A stretch of 46,109 nt of DNA from Caballeronia terrestris (GCF_001544515.1 NZ_FCOL02000044.1:1-46109), one strand, 5' to 3'; positions 26,856 to 35,546 are shown, counted from the stretch's first letter. The notes: generated by a model not told the origin, from the sequence alone. A program made the numbers and translations.

Positions 26856-27875
26856 ATGGCCCGCAAACTCAGCATGAAGATGGCAATCAACGAAGCCCTC
26901 GACCAGGAAATGACCCGCGATCCGAGCGTGATCGTGCTCGGCGAGGATATCGTCGGCGGAGCAGGCGCCGATGGCGAGAAGGACGCATGGGGCGGTGTGC
27001 TCGGCGTCACCAAGGGACTCTACGCGAAGCACGGCGACCGGCTGCTCGACACGCCGCTGTCGGAGTCCGCGTATGTCGGCGCGGCGATCGGCGCGGCCGC
27101 GTGCGGCATGCGTCCCGTCGCCGAGCTGATGTTCATCGACTTCATGGGCGTGTGCTTCGACCAGATATTCAACCAGGCCGCGAAGTTCCGCTACATGTTC
27201 GGCGGCAAGGCGGAGACGCCGGTCGTGATTCGCGCGATGGTCGGTGCGGGCTTTCGCGCGGCCGCGCAGCACAGCCAGATGCTTACACCGCTATTCACGC
27301 ACATTCCGGGGCTCAAGGTAGTGTGCCCGTCGACGCCGTATGACACCAAGGGCCTGCTGATCCAGGCAATCCGCGACAACGATCCCGTCATCTTTTGCGA
27401 GCACAAGAACCTGTACGGCTTCGAAGGCGAAGTACCGGAGAACTCGTATGCGATTCCGTTCGGCGAAGCGAACATCGTGCGCGACGGCAAGGACGTGTCG
27501 ATCGTCACCTACGGCCTGATGGTGCATCGCGCGCTCGAAGCGGCCGCGACGCTCGCGAAGGAAGGCATCGAAGCGGAAATCGTCGATCTGCGCACGCTCT
27601 CGCCGCTCGATATCGATACGGTGCTGGAGAGCGTCGAGAACACGGGCCGGCTCGTCGTGGTCGATGAAGCCAGTCCGCGTTGCAACATCGCCACCGATAT
27701 CTCCGCGCAGGTTTCGCAGCAGGCGTTCGGCGCGCTGAAGGCCGGCATCCAGATGGTCGCGCCGCCGCATACGCCGGTGCCGTTCTCGCCGACGCTCGAG
27801 GATCTCTACATACCGAGCGCCGCGCATATCGTGGAAGCCGTGCGCAAGACGATGAACAAAGGAGGGTCGCACTAA
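26856..27875 (+). CDS. acoB: Acetoin dehydrogenase E1 beta subunit
   Basis: 339 residues. A transketolase pyrimidine-binding domain (MAINEALDQEMTRDPSVIVL, GEDIV, FIDFMGVCFDQIFNQAAKFR) is followed by the C-terminal domain (DVSIVTYGLMVHRALEAA, EIVDLRTLSPLD). It pairs with AcoA to form the alpha2beta2 E1 enzyme. AGGAG at 26844-26848, directly at the edge of the last hairpin repeat, is its ribosome site. Its stop overlaps the acoC start by one base (TAATG), so acoB and acoC are translationally coupled. Confidence 0.95.
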   Translation: MARKLSMKMAINEALDQEMTRDPSVIVLGEDIVGGAGADGEKDAWGGVLGVTKGLYAKHGDRLLDTPLSESAYVGAAIGAAACGMRPVAELMFIDFMGVCFDQIFNQAAKFRYMFGGKAETPVVIRAMVGAGFRAAAQHSQMLTPLFTHIPGLKVVCPSTPYDTKGLLIQAIRDNDPVIFCEHKNLYGFEGEVPENSYAIPFGEANIVRDGKDVSIVTYGLMVHRALEAAATLAKEGIEAEIVDLRTLSPLDIDTVLESVENTGRLVVVDEASPRCNIATDISAQVSQQAFGALKAGIQMVAPPHTPVPFSPTLEDLYIPSAAHIVEAVRKTMNKGGSH

Positions 27876-28987
27876 TGTCCGAGATCACACCGATCGTGAT
27901 GCCGAAGTGGGGCCTGTCGATGAAGGAAGGCACGGTGAACGCATGGCTTGTCGATGAAGGCGCGCAGATTTCCGTCGGCCTGCCGATCCTCGACGTGGAA
28001 ACCGACAAGATCGCCAACGCCGTCGAGGCGCCCGACGCGGGCACATTGCGTCGCAAGGTCGCGGCGGAGGGTGACGTGCTGCCGGTGAAGGCGCTGCTCG
28101 GCGTGCTCGCGCCGTCCGAAGTGAGCGACGCCGACATCGAAGCGTACATCGCCGCGTATGAAACCCCGCCCGACGACGAAGGCAGCGACGATGAAGCCGC
28201 CGCCGCGTATCACTTCATCGAAGTCGACGGCATCCGCGTGCGTTATGCGAGCCGCGGGGAGGGCGGCAAGACCGTGCTCTTCATCCACGGCTTCGGCGGC
28301 GATCTCGACAACTGGCTCTTCAATCTCGATGCGATCGCCGAAAAGCACAAGGTCGTCGCGCTCGATCTGCCGGCGCACGGCCAATCGACGCCGAAGCTGC
28401 CCGGCACGACGCTCGAGGATCTCGCGCAGTTCGTGCTTCGCTTCATGGACGCGCTCGACATCGGCGAGGCGCATCTCGTCGGGCATTCGATGGGCGGTGG
28501 CGTGGCGGCGCAACTGGCCGTCGATGCGCCGGGGCGCGTGCTGTCGGTGGCGCTGATATCGCCGGCAGGGCTCGGCGACGAGGTCAACAACGGCTACACG
28601 GAGGGCTTCGTGAAAGCGCAGTCGCGGCGTGATCTGAAGCCGGTCGTCGAACTGCTGTTCGCGGACCCGGGGCTCGTGAGCCGCCAGATGCTCGACGATC
28701 TGCTGAAGTACAAGCGGCTCGACGGCGTGAGCGAAGCGCTCGCGGCGCTCGGCGGCAGTCTCTTCGGCGACGGTCGGCAAAAGGCGCTGCCGGGCGCGAA
28801 GCTCGGTGCGACAGGCAAACCGGTGCTCGTGGTGTGGGGCGCGCAGGATCGCATCATTCCGGCCGCGCATGCGCAGAACGCGCCGGCGGGCGCGACCGTC
28901 AAGGTCTTCGATGACGCTGGCCACATGAGCCAGATGGAGAAGGCCAACGACGTCAATGCGCTGTTGAAGAAGCATCTGGCGGGGTAA
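27875..28987 (+). CDS. acoC: Acetoin dehydrogenase E2: lipoyl domain fused to alpha/beta hydrolase
   Basis: 370 residues. A biotinyl/lipoyl domain spans residues 1-78, with the lipoylation site ETDK (K45). An acidic linker (DDEGSDDEAAAA) leads to an alpha/beta-hydrolase domain with the nucleophile elbow GHSMGG (S205) and catalytic His350 in DAGHMSQ. Asp is likely in WGAQDRI near residue 325. The classical CoA acetyltransferase domain of E2 proteins is absent, as in AcoC of Ralstonia and relatives, where the hydrolase fold takes its place. The ATG overlaps the acoB stop and GGAGGG lies 10-15 bases upstream. The E3 (dihydrolipoamide dehydrogenase) is not encoded in the window. Confidence 0.93.
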   Translation: MSEITPIVMPKWGLSMKEGTVNAWLVDEGAQISVGLPILDVETDKIANAVEAPDAGTLRRKVAAEGDVLPVKALLGVLAPSEVSDADIEAYIAAYETPPDDEGSDDEAAAAYHFIEVDGIRVRYASRGEGGKTVLFIHGFGGDLDNWLFNLDAIAEKHKVVALDLPAHGQSTPKLPGTTLEDLAQFVLRFMDALDIGEAHLVGHSMGGGVAAQLAVDAPGRVLSVALISPAGLGDEVNNGYTEGFVKAQSRRDLKPVVELLFADPGLVSRQMLDDLLKYKRLDGVSEALAALGGSLFGDGRQKALPGAKLGATGKPVLVVWGAQDRIIPAAHAQNAPAGATVKVFDDAGHMSQMEKANDVNALLKKHLAG

Positions 28988-28994
28988 GGGGAGG

Positions 28995-29020
28995 GCGGAC
29001 GTGGTTTGCGCCGCGTCCGC
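28995..29020 (+). terminator. Hairpin after acoC
   Basis: GCGGACG (28995-29001) pairs with CGTCCGC (29014-29020), a seven-base stem eight bases after the acoC stop, followed by TGTTCTTCGTT. The T-run is imperfect, so it may only attenuate transcription into the lipoate ligase gene. Confidence 0.45.
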
Positions 29021-29061
29021 TGTTCTTCGTTACCATATTTGCTTTCGCCAGGCGCTTGATC

Positions 29062-29802
29062 ATGCCCTTCGAACTCATCGATTTCGACGCTTCTGCCGCC
29101 AATCCCCTCGACGCCGAGCAGGCGCTGCTTGCGTATGCGTCGGCGGGTCGCGCGGTGGCGCATCTGTGGGAGGCGCCGGTGTCGCTGGTGTTGCCGCGCA
29201 GCTATCAGCGCTACGCATCGCTCGATGATGCCCGCGCCGAGTTCGCGCGGCGCGGCTGTCCCGTGTGGTTGCGGCTTTCGGGCGGCGGGCTCGTGCCGCA
29301 AGGGCCGGGGATCCTCAATCTGAGTCTCGCTTATCCGCTCCGTGCAACGATCGGGACGATGGCCGACGCGGTGTATCTGCATCTGTGCGAAATTCTCGCC
29401 GATACGCTTCGTCAGGTGGGCGTGGAAACGCACTGGCAGGCGGTGGAGGGATCGTTCTGCGACGGCCGCTTCAACCTCGCGTGGGGCCCGGCGGACGATG
29501 CGCGCAAGATCGCGGGTACGGCGCAGTACTGGCGGCGCGTGCCGGACGCAGCGGGCGACGCAACGTATGCGGTGCTCGCGCATGCGGTGCTGCTAGTTGA
29601 TGCCGATCCGGTCGAGATCAACCGGCGCGCCAACGCGTTCGAAGCGATGATCGGCAGCGGGCGGCGCTATGAAGCGGGCAAGGTGGTGAGTGTGGCGCAG
29701 GCGATGAGGTCGCCGGGCGATAACTTGCGCGCAAGGGTTAAGGACGCGCTACGTGCCGCTGTGCTTGCGGCTTCTCCACCGATCGCGGACTTTCAAAAGT
29801 GA
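29062..29802 (+). CDS. Lipoate-protein ligase A-like protein
   Basis: 246 residues of the biotin/lipoate ligase (LplA/LipB) fold. The binding motif WLRLSGGGLVPQGPGILNLS corresponds to the RxSGGGxV...G.LN loop, and RKIAGTAQYWRR supplies the catalytic-type lysine. It likely attaches lipoate, or octanoate, to AcoC K45, which explains its place right after the aco operon. The ATG at 29062 is chosen as the first methionine of the folded start (MPFELIDFD). A TTG six bases upstream is less likely, and no strong ribosome site is visible. Its stop overlaps the next gene by four bases. Confidence 0.85.
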   Translation: MPFELIDFDASAANPLDAEQALLAYASAGRAVAHLWEAPVSLVLPRSYQRYASLDDARAEFARRGCPVWLRLSGGGLVPQGPGILNLSLAYPLRATIGTMADAVYLHLCEILADTLRQVGVETHWQAVEGSFCDGRFNLAWGPADDARKIAGTAQYWRRVPDAAGDATYAVLAHAVLLVDADPVEINRRANAFEAMIGSGRRYEAGKVVSVAQAMRSPGDNLRARVKDALRAAVLAASPPIADFQK

Positions 29803-30185
29803 ACAAAACCGATCTCTCCGATATCTACAGAGGCTACATCGCGTGCCTGAACAATCAGGATTGGGCGAATCTGAATCAGTTCGTTGGCGATGACGTGCAT
29901 TACAACGGTCAGCGTATCGGTTTGTCGGGTTATCGCGCGATGCTCGAAAAAGACTTCACCGAAATTCCTGACCTTCATTTCGACATTCTGCTGTTGATTG
30001 CCGACTCGCCGTATATAGCGAGTCGGTTGGGCTTTGCGTGTACGCCAAAGGGAAAATTTCTTGGGCTGAACGTCGATGGGAAGAAAGTGTCCTTTACAGA
30101 GAATGTGTTCTATCAGTTCCAAAGCGGAAAGATCGAGCAAGTATGGTCTGTCATAGACAAAGCGGCTATCGAAGCTCAGCTTTAA
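29799..30185 (+). CDS. SnoaL-like (NTF2-fold) protein
   Basis: 128 residues starting at GTG 29799 inside GTGA, which overlaps the stop of the lipoate ligase gene. The sequence (YIACLNNQDWANLNQFVGDD, then YRAMLEKDFTEIPDLHFDIL and VFYQFQSGKIEQVWSVIDKA) is the SnoaL/ester-cyclase type of the NTF2 fold, whose members act as small-molecule cyclases, isomerases or hydratases. Substrate unknown. Codon use is visibly more AT-rich than in the aco genes, suggesting separate origin despite the translational overlap. Confidence 0.8.
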   Translation: MNKTDLSDIYRGYIACLNNQDWANLNQFVGDDVHYNGQRIGLSGYRAMLEKDFTEIPDLHFDILLLIADSPYIASRLGFACTPKGKFLGLNVDGKKVSFTENVFYQFQSGKIEQVWSVIDKAAIEAQL

Positions 30186-30192
30186 GACGCGC

Positions 30193-30678
30193 TTACTTTT
30201 TCTCAGGCATCACCGACGAGTGATGACTCGTAATCAGCCATTGCGTCCCATCCCAGCGATACGTGTATGTGTAGCGCGCCTTTACGACCGCTCCGGTCTT
30301 GGCGAACGTGAACGTATAAAGCCCGGCATCGACCGCGGTGTTGCATCCTAGTTCAAGCTGCCGAAAATCGATTTTCCCGGAAGGGCCACCGGGTAAAAAA
30401 TGGCTGAAGTAATCCTCCTTTTCAGCAGGCGTCAGACGCGGCTTGTCGGATACCGTTGCAAGAAGAATTGAACGCTCCGCGTAATTGGCCACCACCTTGT
30501 GCGGATCACCGGTTTGCAGGGACTGATTCCATCGATCGAATAACGCCGCAATCTCCTGATCGGATACAGCCTTACAGCTCTCCGTTCGCGATGGCGACGC
30601 GCTATTCGACGACATGTCCTTGTTCGCCGCGCATCCGGCGAGCATAAGCGTTAGGGCAGCAATGGTGATTGGCTTCAT
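30193..30678 (-). CDS. Lipoprotein with SgcJ/EcaC-type NTF2-like domain
   Basis: 161 residues. A lipoprotein signal (MKPITIAALTLMLAGCAANK) has its lipobox at LAGC. The mature domain (EIAALFDRWNQSLQTGDPHK, VVANYAERSILLATVS, YTYRWDGTQWLITSHHSSVMP) matches the SgcJ/EcaC or calcium/calmodulin kinase II association type of NTF2-like proteins, including the closing ITSHHSS motif. It is anchored in the envelope. Function unknown. It is convergent with the neighbouring SnoaL-like gene, so two members of the same fold class sit tail to tail with seven bases between. Confidence 0.8.
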   Translation of the reverse strand: MKPITIAALTLMLAGCAANKDMSSNSASPSRTESCKAVSDQEIAALFDRWNQSLQTGDPHKVVANYAERSILLATVSDKPRLTPAEKEDYFSHFLPGGPSGKIDFRQLELGCNTAVDAGLYTFTFAKTGAVVKARYTYTYRWDGTQWLITSHHSSVMPEKK

Positions 30679-31074
30679 GGCGGCTTACTCCCGTTAGTAG
30701 GTGAGAGGAAAGCAAAACGCCGGAAGGAGGGCCGTCCTTGTCTCATTGGAGTCGTGGGACCTGGCCGCTTCTGACTGACGGAACGGTTATGGTCCCGACA
30801 GCATTCGAGTATGCGCCCTGTTACTCAACGAATAACGGTTAAGGGAAGCAATCGAATGGTGTGATGTTGAATATCCTGTCCGCTTGGGGCGCTTGAGATT
30901 CGAATTGATCTTGAAAGTGCAACGTGCGGTTTAATTGCTGCGATTGCTTAGCGAGCATGTAACTGCTTAACGATGCATTTTCTTAAGGGCGGCGACTCTT
31001 CGCTTAAGGATCACCCGCCCAAGCAGAGTCGAGCCGACAAAAAGCGCGGACCATCAGCATCAGGCAAAGGGATT
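30679..31074. other. Gene-free 396 bases
   Basis: Upstream of the NTF2-like lipoprotein gene and downstream of the glycine-zipper gene. I see no credible ORF, hairpin terminator or repeat. AT-richer than neighbouring coding DNA. Confidence 0.4.
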
Positions 31075-31590
31075 TCAACTTGAAGGTGGCGGAGGCGGGG
31101 GCATCCCGGGAGGCGGCGGTGGAGGCGGTGGCCCGTACGGCCGTGCGTTCGGCGTAGACATCAACCCGCTCACCGGCACGCGATCCCCCGCTGCGTACAT
31201 GCATTGCAGATACGCGTAGTCGTAGCGTCGCTGCACTTCGTATCCGGAGGCCTGAGCCGGCCCCATCCCGACGAGACTCCCCGCCAGCAATCCCGCGCCC
31301 GCGCCCACGGCCGCCCCGGCGCCGCCATTGAAAGCCGCCCCCGCCGCCGCCCCCAGCGCCGTGCCGACCGCTGCGCTTCCGACCGCGCTGCCCGTCGCCG
31401 CCTGATTCGCCGACACCCCGCCGACCTGGTTGAACGCAAATTGCCGGCAGGAATTATCGTCGGCGCGGAACTGGTCGAAGGTCTTGCCGGTGCCGGGAAG
31501 CGCCATGACGCTCGGCTGCGTCGGCAGGACGACGCAGCCGCCGACGCACGCCGACAGCGCCGCGACGGCTACAAAGGATGAACGTTGCAT
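31075..31590 (-). CDS. Glycine-zipper lipoprotein with proline-rich tail
   Basis: 171 residues. The N-terminus MQRSSFVAVAALSACVGGC ends in a lipobox (VGGC). A soluble region with DNSCRQFAFNQVGG is followed by a glycine zipper at about 65-110 (AVGTALGAAAGAAFNGGAGA), then YDYAYLQCMYAAGDRVPV and a tail of two proline runs. This arrangement is common for outer-membrane-associated glycine-zipper proteins in Burkholderia. The zipper likely packs in or against a membrane. Function not known. Only 12 bases separate it from the next upstream gene on the same strand, so they are probably co-transcribed. Confidence 0.78.
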   Translation of the reverse strand: MQRSSFVAVAALSACVGGCVVLPTQPSVMALPGTGKTFDQFRADDNSCRQFAFNQVGGVSANQAATGSAVGSAAVGTALGAAAGAAFNGGAGAAVGAGAGLLAGSLVGMGPAQASGYEVQRRYDYAYLQCMYAAGDRVPVSGLMSTPNARPYGPPPPPPPPGMPPPPPPSS

Positions 31591-31602
31591 AGTGCTGGAT
31601 CG

Positions 31603-31938
31603 TCAGTTGGAAGGCTCGGGCTGCGGCGCGACTTCACGCCAGCCGCCCGGACACTGCTTCACATAGGGGTAGTAGGCGCGCGACGCGTCGCAGTAATACC
31701 AGTTCCCGCTCGGCTGGCCGGGACCGGCCGCGACCTGTCCCTGCTCGACATAGACCGGCGGCGCGGACGGCACGGCGACGACCGGAGGCGGCGGATAGTA
31801 GTAGTACGGAACCGGCGCGACCGGATAGTAAAGCGGCCCTCCGATGAACACGCCGACGTGCCCGCCGGCATACGCCGATCCGCAAGCGAAAGCCGCGGCG
31901 GCCACCGACAGCGTGACGAAACTCTTCAGGCGTATCAC
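31603..31938 (-). CDS. Exported proline/tyrosine-rich hypothetical protein
   Basis: 111 residues with a Sec signal peptide (MIRLKSFVTLSVAAAAFACG, cleavage after AYA). The mature part is low-complexity, with PYYYYPPPPVV followed by NWYYCDASRAYYPYVKQCPG, a motif seen in many small envelope proteins of this group. The two cysteines may bridge. Upstream of and likely co-transcribed with the glycine-zipper lipoprotein gene. GGAGAT lies before the start codon. Function unknown. Confidence 0.75.
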   Translation of the reverse strand: MIRLKSFVTLSVAAAAFACGSAYAGGHVGVFIGGPLYYPVAPVPYYYYPPPPVVAVPSAPPVYVEQGQVAAGPGQPSGNWYYCDASRAYYPYVKQCPGGWREVAPQPEPSN

Positions 31939-32114
31939 GACGATCTCCTCGTTGGATTTCGATCGCCGTCGGCTTCGAGCGGAGCACTTACAGGAAACTG
32001 TGGCGCGGCGATTGGCGCACGATTCGGCGCACTAATCCAACGCTATGCCAGTTGGTCGTGAAATTCAATTGCAGGCTGGCTCGCTTATTTTTCGGCGCGT
32101 TACGCGGTAAGGCA

Positions 32115-33203
32115 TCAAGCCAGCAGGGAAACCGCCTTCACCTGCGCCCACACTCGCATTCCGACGCTCAGCCGCAGATGATCCCGCGAATAGCGCGTAA
32201 TACGCGAAAGCACTGGCGTTCCATCGATATCGAGCCGCACCATCACCTGCGCCGGGTCGGCCGCCGCCTCGATCTCGACGACCGTCGCCGGGAGCACGTT
32301 GAGGATGCTGGTGTCCTCGGCGGCGTTCGCGGCGAGACTCACGTCGCGCGCCCGGACGACGATGCGCATCGGCTTGCCCTCGGGCAGCGGCCCATGCGCG
32401 GCACGCAGCGTCGCGCGCCCGCCCGGCAGCCCGAGTGTCAGCAGCCCGTAGTGCGCGTCATGCGCGCCGACGGTGCCCTCGATCACCACCGACGCATCGT
32501 CGGCCATCGCGACGGGCAGGTCGAGGCGCGCGAGCGTCTCGGCGATCGGCCCGCTGGCGACCGCGCGGCCGTTGTCGAGCAGCACGAGGTGATCGGCGAG
32601 ACGCGCGACTTCCTCGGGCGCGTGGCTGATGTAAAGCACGGGGATGTCGAGCTCGTCGTGCAGCCGTTCGAGGTAGGGGAGGATTTCGAGCTTTCGCTTC
32701 TGGTCGAGCGACGCGAGCGGTTCGTCGAGCAGCAGCAGACGCGGGCTCGTCAACAGCGCCCGCGCGATACCCACGCGCTGCTTCTCGCCGCCCGACAGGC
32801 CTGCCGGCATCCGTTCGAGCAAATGGCCGATGCCGAGCAGATCGGCGGCTTGTGAAAGATCGACGCGGCGCGTCGCGGGCGCGACGCGCTTCATGCCGTA
32901 TCGCAGATTGCCCGCGACTGTCAGATGCGGGAACAGGCTCGCTTCCTGGAAGACGTAGCCGAGCGGGCGCTTGTACGTCGGTATCGAAAGGCCGGTTTCG
33001 GTATCGAGCCAGACTTCGCCGTCGACGGAAAGACGCCCGCTTGACGGCTTCACGAGGCCCGCGACGCAGCGCAGCACCGTCGTCTTGCCCGAGCCCGAAT
33101 GGCCGAAGATCGCCGTGACGCCGCGTCCGGGCAGGCGCAGGTCGACGTCGAGGACAAAGCCGCCATGTTCGACGCGAAAGCGCGCGTGAATGCCTTCAGC
33201 CAT
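32115..33203 (-). CDS. modC: Molybdate ABC transporter ATP-binding protein ModC
   Basis: 362 residues. The ATPase domain has Walker A GHSGSGKTT near residues 34-42, signature LSGGEKQRVGIARAL and Walker B LLLLDEPLASLD. After about residue 230 comes a C-terminal regulatory part with a TOBE/Mop domain (TSILNVLPATVVEIEAAADP), which can bind molybdate and inhibit the transporter. Gene order modA-modB-modC on the minus strand and six bases from modB confirm the role. It drives high-affinity uptake of molybdate for molybdenum-cofactor enzymes. Confidence 0.95.
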   Translation of the reverse strand: MAEGIHARFRVEHGGFVLDVDLRLPGRGVTAIFGHSGSGKTTVLRCVAGLVKPSSGRLSVDGEVWLDTETGLSIPTYKRPLGYVFQEASLFPHLTVAGNLRYGMKRVAPATRRVDLSQAADLLGIGHLLERMPAGLSGGEKQRVGIARALLTSPRLLLLDEPLASLDQKRKLEILPYLERLHDELDIPVLYISHAPEEVARLADHLVLLDNGRAVASGPIAETLARLDLPVAMADDASVVIEGTVGAHDAHYGLLTLGLPGGRATLRAAHGPLPEGKPMRIVVRARDVSLAANAAEDTSILNVLPATVVEIEAAADPAQVMVRLDIDGTPVLSRITRYSRDHLRLSVGMRVWAQVKAVSLLA

Positions 33204-33209
33204 GTTCTG

Positions 33210-33890
33210 TCAGACGTAAGCGGAAGGTCGGCGCCGGCTCGAATAGAGCGCGAGCAGCACGAGAAACGAGAACACGACCATGCCGCCCGCAAGCCAGTGC
33301 GCCTGCGCGTATTCGAGCGCCTCGACGTGATCGAAAATCTGCACCGAAACCACGCGCGTCCGGTTCGGAATGTTCCCGCCGATCATCAGCACGACGCCGA
33401 ATTCGCCGACCGTGTGCGCAAAGCCGAGAATCGTCGCGGTGATGATGCCGGGGCGCGCGAGCGGCAGCACCACGGAGAAAAAGCAGTCCCACGGGCTTGC
33501 GCGCAGCGTCGCGGCGGCTTCGAGCGGCCGGTCGCCGATGGCTTCGAACGCGTTTTGCAGCGGCTGCACGACGAACGGCATCGAATACAGCACCGAGCCG
33601 ACGACGAGCCCCGCGAACGTGAACGGCAGCACGCCCCAGCCGAGCGCCTGCGTCGCGTGTCCGACGTAGCCGTTCGGCCCCATCGCGACGAGCAGATAGA
33701 AGCCGATGACGGTCGGTGGCAACACGAGCGGCAACGCGACGATCGCGCCGACCGGCCCCTTCAGCCGCGAGCGCGAGCGGGCGAGCCACCACGCGATCGG
33801 CGTGCCGACGACGAGCAGCAGTAGCGTCGTGAGCGAAGCGAGCTGAATCGTCAGCCAGATGGCTTCGAAATCGGCGCGATTGAGGGGCAT
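33210..33890 (-). CDS. modB: Molybdate ABC transporter permease ModB
   Basis: 226 residues with five or six hydrophobic helices. The conserved permease stretch TLRASPWDCFFSVVLPLARP (EAA-like loop, about residues 147-166) contacts ModC, and GEFGVVLMIGGNIPN follows. The last residues (SSRRRPSAYV) are basic. It receives molybdate from ModA. The ATG at 33890 lies 14 bases after the modA stop. The frame contains no disruption and the length is normal for ModB. Confidence 0.95.
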   Translation of the reverse strand: MPLNRADFEAIWLTIQLASLTTLLLLVVGTPIAWWLARSRSRLKGPVGAIVALPLVLPPTVIGFYLLVAMGPNGYVGHATQALGWGVLPFTFAGLVVGSVLYSMPFVVQPLQNAFEAIGDRPLEAAATLRASPWDCFFSVVLPLARPGIITATILGFAHTVGEFGVVLMIGGNIPNRTRVVSVQIFDHVEALEYAQAHWLAGGMVVFSFLVLLALYSSRRRPSAYV

Positions 33891-33904
33891 CGATCAGAGC
33901 GCGA

Positions 33905-34660
33905 TCAGAGCGTGTAGCCGTACGACTTGATCACGGCAGCCGCCTTCGGTCCCTTCAGATAGTCGGAGAATTGCTTCGCGACCGGGTTGTCCTTGCCCTT
34001 GTTCAGGATCACGGCGTCCTGCTTGATCGGCTCGTGCAGCGACGCCGGCACGACCCACGCCGAGCCGCTCGTGATCTTGCCGTCCTTGTAGATCTGCGAC
34101 AGCGCGACGAAACCGAGCTCCGCGTTGCCCGTCGCGATGAACTGCTGCGCCTGCGAGATGTTCTGCCCTTCGACGATCTTCGATGCCACCGCCTGCGTAA
34201 GCCCGAGCTTGTCGAGCGCCTGCGTGGCGGCAAGGCCGTACGGCGCGGTCTTCGGATTCGCGATCGCGAGATGGTTGTAGGCGTTCTTCTTCAGGACGTC
34301 GCCGTTCGCATCGACGTAGCCTTCCTTCGCGGACCAGAGCGCGAGCGCGCCCGTTGCGTAGGTGAAGCGGCTGCCGGGCACCGTCATGCCTTCGGTTTCG
34401 AGCTTGGCGGGCGTGGTGTCGTCGGCGGCGAGGAATACTTCGAACGGCGCGCCGTTCTTGATCTGCGCATAGAACTGCCCGGTCGCGCCGAACGACGCGA
34501 CGACCTTGTTGCCGGTGTCCTTCTCGAAGTCGGCGGCGATCGCCTGCACGGGCGCCGTGAAGTTGGCCGCGACGGCAACCTGGACTTCGCCGGCGAAAGC
34601 GGCACTTGCCGATGCGGCGGCGATGATCGAGAGGACAAAGCGGAAAAGTCGGACCTTCAC
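33905..34660 (-). CDS. modA: Periplasmic molybdate-binding protein ModA
   Basis: 251 residues starting at GTG 34660, chosen because AAGGAG lies six bases upstream and a Sec signal peptide (MKVRLFRFVLSIIAAASASA, cleavage after AFA) begins there. An in-frame ATG at 34786 would cross the operator. The mature N-terminus (EVQVAVAANFTAPVQAIAAD) is typical of ModA. Ligand-contacting stretches such as SFGATGQFYAQIKNG and ANPKTAPYG are present. It binds molybdate, and possibly tungstate, in the periplasm. Confidence 0.94.
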   Translation of the reverse strand: MKVRLFRFVLSIIAAASASAAFAGEVQVAVAANFTAPVQAIAADFEKDTGNKVVASFGATGQFYAQIKNGAPFEVFLAADDTTPAKLETEGMTVPGSRFTYATGALALWSAKEGYVDANGDVLKKNAYNHLAIANPKTAPYGLAATQALDKLGLTQAVASKIVEGQNISQAQQFIATGNAELGFVALSQIYKDGKITSGSAWVVPASLHEPIKQDAVILNKGKDNPVAKQFSDYLKGPKAAAVIKSYGYTL

Positions 34661-34738
34661 GGAAAGCTCCTTAAGCGGCGCGTTGAGCGTTGATATTGGT
34701 CGGCGCGATGCGTGTTGGCGTGCGCCGTTTTCGAGTAC

Positions 34739-34762
34739 CGTAATATAGCTGAATATATTGCG
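34739..34762 (-). promoter_or_regulatory. ModE-type operator upstream of modA
   Basis: CGTAATATA (34739-34747) and TATATTGCG (34754-34762) form an inverted repeat (8 of 9 positions) around six bases. It resembles the TATA-rich ModE box and sits about 80 bases before the modA start. Molybdate-bound ModE would repress modABC here. No modE gene is in the window. Confidence 0.6.
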
Positions 34763-34880
34763 CGGGCGTGCGTGAGGCGCGCACATGTATGAGCGTTATG
34801 TGTGCTGGACGAACTTGGCGCGCGGCCGTCAGAATGGATTGATTTAGCGTGATCCAACATCAAGCGACGAGGCCCAGCCA

Positions 34881-35546
34881 ATGATCATCCTGCACCATTG
34901 CATGAGCGCGCGATCGTTCCGGCCGCTGTGGATGCTCGAGGAAATCGGCTTGCCCTACGAGCTGAAAATGCTGCCGTTCCCGCCGCGCGTGCTCGCGCGC
35001 GCGTTCCTCGACACCAATCCGCTCGGTACGGTGCCCGCCTTCTTCGAAGGCACGTTGCGCATGACCGAATCCGCTGCGATCTGCCAGTATCTGGCGGCGC
35101 GGCATTCGCTCGGCGTGCTCGATGTCGCGGTGCACGAGCCGGACTTCGCCAGCTATCTCAACTACCTGCATTTCGGCGAGGCGACGCTCACGTTTCCGCA
35201 GACACTCGTTCTGCGCTACACGCATTTCGAGCCGCCGGAGCGCCGACAGCCGCAAGTCGCGGCGGACTACACCAAGTGGTTTCTCGCGCGCCTGCGCACG
35301 CTGGCTCCGCTACTCGCAGAGCACGAGTTTCTTTGCGCGGGGCGATTTACGGCGGCGGATGTATCGGTTGGGTACGCGCTGCTGCTCGCCGATCATCTGG
35401 GGCTGGCGGAGCGCTTCGAGCCGTCGGTGCGTGCTTATTGGGAGCGCTTGCAGCAACGCGATGGATATAGGCGCGCGCTGGCAGCACAGAAAGCGGCGGC
35501 CGAGGCGCAAGGCGTGTCGATCGTGGCCGCGCCGGATGCGCGGTAA
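34881..35546 (+). CDS. Glutathione S-transferase family protein
   Basis: 221 residues. The thioredoxin-like N-terminal domain (MIILHHCMSARSFRPLWMLE) has a serine in the position used to activate glutathione (SARS, residues 9-12), and NPLGTVPAFFEG and MTESAAICQYLA follow. The C-terminal domain contains LCAGRFTAADVSVGYALLLA. Divergent from modA. GAGG precedes ATG 34881. Substrate unknown. The third GST in the window, but not closely similar to the other two. Confidence 0.9.
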   Translation: MIILHHCMSARSFRPLWMLEEIGLPYELKMLPFPPRVLARAFLDTNPLGTVPAFFEGTLRMTESAAICQYLAARHSLGVLDVAVHEPDFASYLNYLHFGEATLTFPQTLVLRYTHFEPPERRQPQVAADYTKWFLARLRTLAPLLAEHEFLCAGRFTAADVSVGYALLLADHLGLAERFEPSVRAYWERLQQRDGYRRALAAQKAAAEAQGVSIVAAPDAR

